DNA from: Christensenella sp. UBA3798
GTDB taxonomy: Bacteria; Bacillota; Clostridia; Christensenellales; CAG-1252
Direction of reading: 5' to 3'
DNA: 9,395 nucleotides
NCBI GenBank assembly: GCA_002368735.1
Contig: DFEQ01000008.1
Coordinates: forward strand, 1 to 9,395
Shown: positions 1 through 4,151 of the stretch, one piece after another
Numbering within the stretch: the first letter of the stretch is position 1
Layout: every line of letters begins with the position of its first letter
The notes under the pieces: generated by a model
Told to the model about the DNA's origin: nothing
Seen by the model: only the letters and a program-made list of their open reading frames with translations
Database searches by the model: none
Made by a program: the position numbers and the translations under genes

Positions 1-504
1 GCGATCAAGCGCGCGAGAAAGGCTTCGCCGGAACTGGCGCTTCTTGCGGACGAGTGCTCCCAAAGGCAACTTGCGGAGGAAAAGAACGGCGCTTTCTTAA
101 ACGCCGCCGCGGAACCCTTTTCCGATATGATGAAAAAGGTGTTTCGCTATTTCGCAGGGGAAAAGACCTCTCCGTCGGTGGAAAAGCTCGGCTACCTTTT
201 GGGAAAGTACGTTTATTTTATGGACGCCCTTGACGACTACGACGAGGACGCAAAAAGGAACAGGTTCAATGCCTTTCGCCGCACGTTTGGCGCCGCGTCG
301 TTTGCGGAACTTAAGGAGCAAAAGGGCGAGGACCTTGCGTTTATTATGGAAGACATCCTCCGCGGGGTGGAAGACGCCTACCGCGACGTAAAAATGGGGG
401 AGAACGAGGGCGTGGTCACCAATACGCTGTGGTACGGACTGCGTAATCGCATCTCGATGGTACTGAATAAGGAGGACGGCAAATGCACAAGGATCCGTTT
501 GTAG
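1..504 (+). CDS. DUF5685 family protein, C-terminal part (5' end outside window)
   Basis: The reading frame is open from base 1 to the TAG at 502-504, so this is the last 167 residues of a longer protein whose start lies upstream; the ATG at 127 is internal. Function is unknown. What can be seen is a mostly helical, charged segment with an acidic motif YFMDALDDYDED followed by NRFNAF, and a closing NTLWYGLRNRISMVL stretch. From memory, DUF5685 proteins carry an equivalent DA-D-D...NP motif and an N-L-GLR ending, and are encoded directly upstream of a J-domain gene, as here. The Cys-rich N-terminal part expected for the family cannot be checked. The gene overlaps the next one by 22 bases, which implies translational coupling. 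The family call rests on these motifs plus the neighbour. Confidence 0.72.
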   Translation, partial: AIKRARKASPELALLADECSQRQLAEEKNGAFLNAAAEPFSDMMKKVFRYFAGEKTSPSVEKLGYLLGKYVYFMDALDDYDEDAKRNRFNAFRRTFGAASFAELKEQKGEDLAFIMEDILRGVEDAYRDVKMGENEGVVTNTLWYGLRNRISMVLNKEDGKCTRIRL

Positions 505-1112
505 TATTGGGGCTCGAGAAGGGCGCCACACAGTCGGAAGTACAGGACGCTTACGAGAGACTTCGCGAGGAATACCGCTCCCGCATCCACATCGAGGGTG
601 ACGAGGGAAAAAAGGCGGCAAAGAAACTGGCGGAGATAGAGGACGCCTACCGCGACGCTATGGAGCAGCTCTCCGAGGGGAGCGAGGTCAAGGACGTCTA
701 CGCCCACGTTGCGGAGCTCTTGAAGAAGGGCGACCTCGACGGCGCGCAGTCTGCTCTCGATAACGTTTCGGAGAGGGATGCGGAGTGGCACTATTATCAG
801 TCCGCCGTCTATCACAGCAAGGGCTGGAACTACGAGGCGAAGGCGCAGCTTGATATGGCTATCAATATGGACCCCGATAACCAAAAGTATAAAGACACCC
901 TTGCCCGCATGAAGCGCCGCGAAGAGGGTGGTTCCGCCTCGGGCACTACCTCCGCCGCAGGCGACACTACCGCGGGGAGCGGACAGCAGCGCAGTTACGA
1001 CGCCTACGACGACTACACCCGTCGCCGCACGGCAAGCGATTGCTGCACCTCGCTTATCTGCGCGGACTGTTGCTGCGAGTGTATGGGCGGCGACCTCATC
1101 CGTTGCTGTTAA
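483..1112 (+). CDS. J-domain-like protein lacking HPD, with TPR-like middle and Cys-rich tail
   Basis: The 209-residue protein begins with a J-like region (residues 3-60: DPFVVLGLEKGAT, then helices ending in EIEDAYRDAM), which is the helix I-IV pattern of DnaJ co-chaperones. The HPD tripeptide that J-domains use to stimulate DnaK is absent: after Tyr31, where HPD should stand, the sequence is RSR. Residues about 75-145 look like TPR-type helical repeats (AEWHYYQSAVYHSKGWNYEA, then AINMDPDNQKY). A Gly/Ser/Thr-rich linker leads to a C-terminal cluster of nine cysteines (187, 188, 193, 196, 197, 198, 200, 208, 209) containing CCCECMGGDL. Similar Cys tails occur, to my recollection, in clostridial J-proteins paired with DUF5685. 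No frameshift explains the missing motif. The ATG at 483 follows GGAGGACGGCAA. DnaK stimulation is unlikely; scaffold or metal binding is possible but unproven. Confidence 0.78.
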   Translation: MHKDPFVVLGLEKGATQSEVQDAYERLREEYRSRIHIEGDEGKKAAKKLAEIEDAYRDAMEQLSEGSEVKDVYAHVAELLKKGDLDGAQSALDNVSERDAEWHYYQSAVYHSKGWNYEAKAQLDMAINMDPDNQKYKDTLARMKRREEGGSASGTTSAAGDTTAGSGQQRSYDAYDDYTRRRTASDCCTSLICADCCCECMGGDLIRCC

Positions 1113-1646
1113 ATGGAAAAAATAACGGGTAAAGAAATAGCACTATCGGGTATCACCGCGGCCCTCGCGGTCATCGCGGTGGTGCTTTCTCATTTTGTAG
1201 GGGTATTGACCCTTACCTTTCTCGCCCTCTCCTCGGTGGCGCTGACCCTCCCGATGATGATGGAGAGCTTGCGCGGCTCCGTCCTTGCCTACGTGGCGGC
1301 GGCGGGCTTGTCCTTTCTCTTTGTGGGATACGTTGCCGTGATGCCCTTCGTCTTGCTCTTCGGGCTGTATCCCATCCTCGACTATATCCTGTGGAAGTAT
1401 CTGAAAAAGAGGCTCTTCGTCCTCCCGATAGAGGTGGTATTTTCCTGCCTGGCATTCCTCGCCACCTTCCACGCCATCGGGCTGACCCTTGGGGACTTCC
1501 CCATCGTAGACGCCCTCCCCGATTGGGGCAAGTATGTGGTCATCTACGTGGGTGTGGCGGTGGCTTCCGTCATCTTCCACTTTGCATTCACTTTGCTGTT
1601 TGAAGTGTTGAAGAAGCGGTTAGCGCCCGTTTTGAAGAAGAAATGA
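1113..1646 (+). CDS. Small polytopic membrane protein, ECF S-component-like
   Basis: This 177-residue protein is almost entirely hydrophobic, with about five or six membrane segments (roughly residues 10-28, 30-48, 53-75, 77-93, 102-121, 140-166) and a basic C-terminus (KKRLAPVLKKK). The opening KEIALSGITAALAVIAVVL and the overall size resemble small substrate-capture (S) subunits of ECF-type vitamin transporters, but no substrate-specific motif is visible, so this is only a fold-level suggestion. The ATG touches the preceding stop codon directly (TAAATG) and has no good Shine-Dalgarno, so it is probably translated by ribosomes finishing the J-like protein. It is the last gene of the first transcription unit. 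A weak CGCCCG/CGGGCG hairpin starts inside its 3' end, ahead of the stronger terminator. Function unknown. Confidence 0.7.
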   Translation: MEKITGKEIALSGITAALAVIAVVLSHFVGVLTLTFLALSSVALTLPMMMESLRGSVLAYVAAAGLSFLFVGYVAVMPFVLLFGLYPILDYILWKYLKKRLFVLPIEVVFSCLAFLATFHAIGLTLGDFPIVDALPDWGKYVVIYVGVAVASVIFHFAFTLLFEVLKKRLAPVLKKK

Positions 1647-1681
1647 TTCGGGCGTCCTTTTTCTTACCGCATCCGCGTCGG

Positions 1682-1707
1682 GTTCACGGCAACGTGGGCT
1701 TTTTTTT
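1682..1707 (+). terminator. Rho-independent terminator after the DUF5685/J-protein group
   Basis: The arms GTTCACG (1682-1688) and CGTGGGC (1693-1699) pair over seven positions, two of them G-U, around a GCAA tetraloop, and eight T residues follow. A poorer hairpin with a 19-base loop (1624-1629 with 1649-1654, then TCCTTTTTCTT) lies just upstream and may assist. The T-run orientation fits plus-strand transcripts. Confidence 0.7.
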
Positions 1708-1873
1708 ATTGCAAGTTCGGGCAGCCGCACTCGCTTTCGCTTTGATTTCCCGCCACGAGGAAGGATAGGGCGAGGATGATGAGGGTCAGGTTTTCCGTCG
1801 TCAGGCTCCCGCTTCCGCCGAATGTGTATATGAGGAGCAGGAGAAGGATGAGGAGCATTCCGCCGTTTAGCAT
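1706..1873 (-). CDS. 55-residue small membrane protein with CGC near the C-terminus
   Basis: The chosen ATG (complement of 1871-1873) lies just downstream of a strong AAGGAGG, six bases before it, while the longer alternative start at 1915 has none; this makes a 55-residue product. It consists of two hydrophobic helices (about residues 6-18 and 27-42) joined by a short turn, then a polar tail SESECGCPNLQ with a Cys-Gly-Cys motif. I do not recognise the family. The excellent ribosome site and the clear two-helix pattern argue that it is real, although no clear promoter could be picked. It is divergent from the ArsR-type gene, with about 75 bases between starts, and its stop codon lies on the T-run of the opposite-strand terminator. 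Metal or thiol chemistry is conceivable from the CxC but not shown. Confidence 0.62.
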   Translation of the reverse strand: MLNGGMLLILLLLLIYTFGGSGSLTTENLTLIILALSFLVAGNQSESECGCPNLQ

Positions 1874-1907
1874 GGTTTTCCTCCTTTTTTTTGGATATTC
1901 TTTTTCA

Positions 1908-1926
1908 TTCGTCAAAGAGTCACGAA
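1908..1926. promoter_or_regulatory. Imperfect dyad upstream of the ArsR-type promoter
   Basis: TTCGT (1908-1912) and ACGAA (1922-1926) form an inverted repeat around a 9-base centre containing AAAGAGT. It sits between the divergent small membrane protein and the ArsR promoter, upstream of the -35. Its layout and centre resemble the inverted repeat in the fur leader at 3390-3408 (14 of 19 bases equal by eye). It could be an operator; the evidence is only symmetry, position and this resemblance. Confidence 0.25.
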
Positions 1927-1934
1927 CTTCGCCG

Positions 1935-1963
1935 TTGACAGTCTTGTATATGTCCGATAGTAT
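1935..1963 (+). promoter_or_regulatory. Predicted promoter of the ArsR-type gene
   Basis: A perfect TTGACA (1935-1940) is followed after 17 bases by TAGTAT (1958-1963), a 4-of-6 match to the -10 consensus; TATAAA at 1961-1966 is the alternative with a long 20-base spacer. The predicted transcription start is near 1970, which conflicts with translation from the ATG at 1950. Confidence 0.5.
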
Positions 1964-2324
1964 AAAAAGTGTGAATACCCAGGCGCGGAGGAGTCCCCTC
2001 CTACTCAGCGATCGCGATGAAAGCGTGATCAGATACTACCTCCCGAAGAACGAGATACTCGCCGATATGGCGGACTTTTTTTCGGTATTCAGCGACGCCA
2101 CGCGGGTAAAGATACTCTCCTCACTGTGTATTACCGAGATGTGCGTGACCGACCTCTGCGCTACGCTGGGGGAGAAGCAGAGCACCGTTTCGCATCAACT
2201 TGCCTATCTCCGCTCGTTGCGTTTGGTCAAGACGCGCCGCAGCGGCAAGATAATACGATACTCCCTAGCGAGTCCCTACGTGACAAAGGTTTTGGAGCTT
2301 GGCAGTAAGTTTCTCGGATATTGA
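1950..2324 (+). CDS. ArsR/SmtB-family winged-helix metal sensor
   Basis: The protein has the ArsR fold: DMADFFSVFSDATRVKIL (helix 1-2), then CITEMCVTDLCATLG (helix 3), the recognition helix QSTVSHQLAYLRSL and a beta-wing VKTRRSGKIIRYSL. Three cysteines, C60, C65 and C70 counted from the ATG at 1950, flank or lie in helix 3, where CadC/ArsR-type sensors hold their metal-binding thiols, but the usual CxC is not present, and the helix-5 Asp/His set of SmtB-type zinc sensors is not visible. Such proteins normally repress metal resistance or homeostasis genes and release DNA on metal binding. The start is uncertain: ATG 1950 lies inside the predicted promoter; GTG 1971 would sit on the predicted transcript start; GTG 2025 would give a 99-residue core. 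None has a Shine-Dalgarno, although GGAGGAG at 1987-1993 lies between them. The target gene is not evident; the divergent 55-residue membrane protein is the nearest candidate. Confidence 0.8.
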   Translation: MSDSIKSVNTQARRSPLLLSDRDESVIRYYLPKNEILADMADFFSVFSDATRVKILSSLCITEMCVTDLCATLGEKQSTVSHQLAYLRSLRLVKTRRSGKIIRYSLASPYVTKVLELGSKFLGY

Positions 2325-2339
2325 CCCCGCTTTTTTTCT

Positions 2340-2368
2340 TTTCATTTTTCGCCCCCGCGTAGTATAAT
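2340..2368 (+). promoter_or_regulatory. Predicted promoter of the Nudix gene
   Basis: TATAAT at 2363-2368 is a perfect -10. The -35 is weak (TTTCAT at 2340-2345, 17 bases upstream). The dyad CTAT-CGA-ATAG at 2370-2380 lies right over the predicted transcription start, as if an operator; see the findings on the shared motif. Confidence 0.5.
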
Positions 2369-2395
2369 TCTATCGAATAGGACGCGGAGGATAGT

Positions 2396-2797
2396 ATGGA
2401 GAGAAAAGAGAAACGCCGTGAAGTCGTCGCCGCACTCATCTATCGCGGCTCCCGCTTTATGATATGCCGTCGCCCCGAAGGCAAGGCGCGCGCGGGGATG
2501 TGGGAGTTCGTGGGAGGCAAAGCCGAGGAGGGCGAAAGCCTCGAAGAGGCGCTCATCAGAGAGTGTGAGGAAGAGATCGGTGTCACCGTTTCGGTGGGCG
2601 AAGCGTATATGACGGTCACCTACGACTACCCCGATATCCCCGTGCACTTGACCCTTTTCCGTGCGGAGATCACGTCGGGCGAGCCTCGCTCGATGGAGGG
2701 CAACGCCATCGCCTGGATCACCAAGGAGGAGATCCCAGACTACACCTTCTGCCCCGCAGATTTACCCATTATCGAAAGATTATCCAAAGAAGAATGA
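2396..2797 (+). CDS. Nudix hydrolase, MutT-like (8-oxo-dGTP diphosphatase type)
   Basis: The 133-residue protein contains a complete Nudix box at residues 41-63, matching GX5EX7REUXEEXGU (G41, E47, R55-E56, E58-E59, G62, V63). The glutamates there bind the divalent cation that activates water for cleaving a nucleoside diphosphate linked to another group. The preceding RRPEGKARAGMWEFVGGK is the MutT-type nucleotide-binding segment, and the length matches MutT/CTP-pyrophosphohydrolase proteins (about 130 residues). The likely job is cleaning oxidised nucleotides such as 8-oxo-dGTP from the pool, but substrate preference cannot be read reliably from sequence. The ATG at 2396 follows GCGGAGG with a five-base gap. 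It is a single-gene unit with its own promoter, ended by the hairpin at 2798-2827. Confidence 0.88.
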   Translation: MERKEKRREVVAALIYRGSRFMICRRPEGKARAGMWEFVGGKAEEGESLEEALIRECEEEIGVTVSVGEAYMTVTYDYPDIPVHLTLFRAEITSGEPRSMEGNAIAWITKEEIPDYTFCPADLPIIERLSKEE

Positions 2798-2827
2798 AAA
2801 AGGACCGCTGTGGTGCGGCCCCTTTTT
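2798..2827. terminator. Bidirectional terminator between convergent genes
   Basis: GGACCGC (2802-2808) pairs with GCGGCCC (2815-2821) with one A-C mismatch and a six-base loop. A-rich sequence precedes it and five T residues follow at 2823-2827, so the hairpin has a U-tract when read from either strand. It lies exactly between the Nudix stop (2797) and the yunG-family stop (2830) and can serve both. Confidence 0.75.
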
Positions 2828-2829
2828 CT

Positions 2830-3261
2830 TTATTTGATTGTTTTCAATAGTTCGCTTCGCAAATATAAGTACCTTTCGTACTTTTCCTTGTCCGCAAAGT
2901 GCGCTTCGCGCGATTGAACGTTCTCGCGCGAGAAGATCAGGGGTCTCCCGCCGAACTGCTCGCTCGTGAGGTCAAAGACTACGTCGCCGACGGCGTTGTA
3001 GCAGTGATACCCGCCTCCCTCGAGGGGGATGCCGTAGACTACGCCGCCGTAGATATCCTGCGCGAGGAAAGCGGTGATCGAGCATTGCCCAAGCGTCTTA
3101 TTCTCCTTGCTCCATTCGGGACGGAGCCTCGGCGCGCAGGTATACTCGCACCATACGTCCGAAAGGAGGTCGTACAAGTGGCGCTGGTCGCCGACTGCAT
3201 GAAAGGCAGGGTCGATGGATGTTAGTGCGGGCGTATTCGCCCCGTAGAAGGCGTATTTCAT
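2830..3261 (-). CDS. yunG: YunG family protein (possible Cys-His-Asp fold)
   Basis: The 143-residue product (start at MKYAFY) carries the pattern I associate with YunG of Bacillus and its relatives: W50SKEN54, then GQCSITAFLAQDIYGG (58-73), GYHCYN (84-89) and DLTSEQF (97-103). The function of YunG is not known. The order Gln-Cys60, His86, Asp97 resembles the active-site order of papain/transglutaminase-like proteins, so an enzyme of that type is possible, but this is inference. The start at 3261 is preferred over the longer one at 3354 because a near-perfect promoter lies immediately upstream of it and no ribosome site supports either; its transcript would begin at or next to the ATG. It is divergent from the fur gene and shares a 12-base sequence with the fur promoter. 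Confidence 0.78.
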   Translation of the reverse strand: MKYAFYGANTPALTSIDPAFHAVGDQRHLYDLLSDVWCEYTCAPRLRPEWSKENKTLGQCSITAFLAQDIYGGVVYGIPLEGGGYHCYNAVGDVVFDLTSEQFGGRPLIFSRENVQSREAHFADKEKYERYLYLRSELLKTIK

Positions 3262-3267
3262 AGTGGT

Positions 3268-3296
3268 ATTATACCGCCATAGAGCGGTTTTTTCAA
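3268..3296 (-). promoter_or_regulatory. Promoter of the yunG-family gene
   Basis: Read on the minus strand, TTGAAA (complement of 3291-3296) and TATAAT (complement of 3268-3273) are separated by exactly 17 bases. The -10 ends only six bases before the ATG, placing the predicted transcription start on or beside the A of the start codon (3261), so the mRNA should be leaderless. Confidence 0.72.
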
Positions 3297-3358
3297 GGTG
3301 CGAGAACGCTATTTCTCCGAAAAAACCTAAAAACCCCTTCGTCAAACCACTCATATCC

Positions 3359-3387
3359 TTGACGGCACTATTTCATAGTGTTATAAT
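3359..3387 (+). promoter_or_regulatory. Promoter of the fur/zinc-uptake operon
   Basis: TTGACG (3359-3364) and TATAAT (3382-3387) are separated by 17 bases, an almost perfect housekeeping-sigma promoter. The predicted transcription start is near 3394. It is the only strong promoter I find for the genes that follow, up to the terminator at 8093-8122. Confidence 0.78.
3366..3380. promoter_or_regulatory. Candidate Fur/Zur-type operator inside the promoter spacer
   Basis: CACTAT (3366-3371) and ATAGTG (3375-3380) are perfect inverted arms around TTC. The 15-base element can be read as 7-1-7, the layout of Fur, PerR and Zur boxes in Gram-positive bacteria, although the bases differ from those consensus sites. 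It fills the gap between -35 and -10, so a bound protein would block RNA polymerase. Autoregulation by the downstream Fur-family protein is the natural inference. Confidence 0.5.
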
Positions 3388-3410
3388 AATTTGCGAAAGA
3401 GTCGCAAATT
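3388..3410. repeat. Perfect 9-5-9 inverted repeat in the fur leader
   Basis: AATTTGCGA (3388-3396) and TCGCAAATT (3402-3410) are exact reverse complements around AAGAG. The element spans the predicted transcription start and ends one base before the ribosome site GGAG (3412-3415). It may be a second operator, a DNA site for another regulator, or an RNA hairpin next to the ribosome site. Confidence 0.6.
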
Positions 3411-3420
3411 CGGAGAGGAT

Positions 3421-3822
3421 ATGGGAGTTTATCGTACCGAACAGAGAAAGAGCATTCTCGACTATCTCGAGAGCAGGCAGGACGCCTGCGTGACCGCGGG
3501 GGAGATATCCGCGGCTCTCTCTTCGTCTGTCAGTAAGAGCGCGGTGTATCGTAATCTTGCCGACCTCGAGAGCGAGGGCAAGGTCGTCCGCGTCACCCAG
3601 TCGGGCGGTCGCTCCTTCGGCTATCGCTATGCGGGCAGTCACGCCTGCGCCGGCGCCATACACATTTCCTGCGTGCGTTGCGGCAAGACCGAACACGTGT
3701 CGGCAGGGGCGGCGCTCCGCTTTGAACGCGCGCTTGCCGCAGAGGACGGCTTCTCGCTCAATAAAGGGGAATGTATGCTCTTCGGAGTGTGCCGCGAGTG
3801 TAGCGGCGGAGGGGTCAAATGA
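3421..3822 (+). CDS. Fur-family metalloregulator, probably zinc-responsive (Zur-like)
   Basis: The 133-residue protein has the Fur architecture: an N-terminal winged helix (residues 4-60, with SKSAVYRNLADLESEGKVVRV as the recognition helix and wing) and a C-terminal dimerisation/metal domain. The two CxxC pairs C84-C87 and C124-C127 form the usual structural zinc site; H74, C76, H81 and H92 are candidates for the sensing site. The HHDHLIC-type motif of iron-sensing Fur is replaced by SHACAGAIHISCVRC. Assignment to the zinc-sensing branch rests mainly on being the first gene of a zinc-uptake operon; sensing of iron, manganese or peroxide cannot be excluded. Metal-loaded Zur normally represses zinc uptake. 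The start at 3421 is chosen over TTG 3391, because it follows GGAGAGGAT and TTG 3391 lies upstream of the predicted transcription start. The gene overlaps the next by four bases (ATGA). Confidence 0.87.
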   Translation: MGVYRTEQRKSILDYLESRQDACVTAGEISAALSSSVSKSAVYRNLADLESEGKVVRVTQSGGRSFGYRYAGSHACAGAIHISCVRCGKTEHVSAGAALRFERALAAEDGFSLNKGECMLFGVCRECSGGGVK

Positions 3823-4088
3823 AGCGTGCTTTGATACTCCTTTTGATACTCGTACTATGTCTCTCCTTCGGCTATGCCGCCATAGAGAGCGTGCACGACT
3901 GCGAGGGCGAGGCGGATTGCCCGATATGCAAGATCATCGCGGTGCTCTCGCGGTTATTTATCACGGTGGAGGCACTCTTCGTTTGGGTGGCGGTGTGCCC
4001 CCTCCTTCCCCTTCGCGTTCTTTCATTAAGAGGGCGGGAGAGCGCGCCTTGCACCCTGACGACGCTCTGCGTGAAACTATCCTTTTGA
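3819..4088 (+). CDS. Small Cys-rich membrane protein of the zinc operon
   Basis: The 89-residue product starts with a signal-peptide-like or anchoring helix (residues 3-21), followed by an extracytoplasmic-looking VHDCEGEADCPICKII motif (H26, C28, C34, C37), a second hydrophobic stretch (about 39-65) and a short polar end LTTLCVKLSF. The H-D-C...C-P-x-C pattern directly after the signal helix is one I remember from small clostridial proteins encoded beside metal transporters, often given misleading names; no function is established. The residues could bind zinc or form a disulfide outside the membrane. It overlaps fur by four bases and has GGAGGGG (3808-3814) just upstream. Its stop codon lies directly before the anti-Shine-Dalgarno element controlling the next gene, so its translation may switch on that of the binding protein. 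Confidence 0.72.
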   Translation: MKRALILLLILVLCLSFGYAAIESVHDCEGEADCPICKIIAVLSRLFITVEALFVWVAVCPLLPLRVLSLRGRESAPCTLTTLCVKLSF

Positions 4089-4144
4089 ACCTCCGTGCGT
4101 TTGTTTTATAGACAGTTACAGGCACGATCAACTATTACGGAGGT
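4089..4144 (+). promoter_or_regulatory. Possible translational control element before znuA (anti-Shine-Dalgarno hairpin)
   Basis: ACCTCCGT (4089-4096) is the exact reverse complement of ACGGAGGT (4137-4144), which contains the znuA ribosome binding site; the loop is 40 bases. A competing hairpin, CGTGC (4094-4098) with GCACG (4122-4126), would free the site. The upstream gene stops at 4088, so a ribosome terminating there would cover the anti-SD strand. No match to a known riboswitch class is apparent. Confidence 0.4.
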
Positions 4145-4151
4145 AAAAATT

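Noticed and set aside
483..504. 22-base overlap of the DUF5685 and J-like genes as a programmed frameshift
   Set aside because: No slippery heptamer is visible, and the downstream gene has its own ATG and a natural J-like N-terminus; ordinary overlap explains it.
2017..2028. Three-codon minigene ATG-AAA-GCG-TGA before GTG 2025
   Set aside because: Too short to judge, with no ribosome site at proper distance; probably chance. Kept only as a note on the unclear ArsR start.
3391..3420. TTG start adding ten residues to the Fur-family protein
   Set aside because: It lies within the inverted repeat and upstream of the predicted transcript start; ATG 3421 has a proper ribosome site and fits family length.
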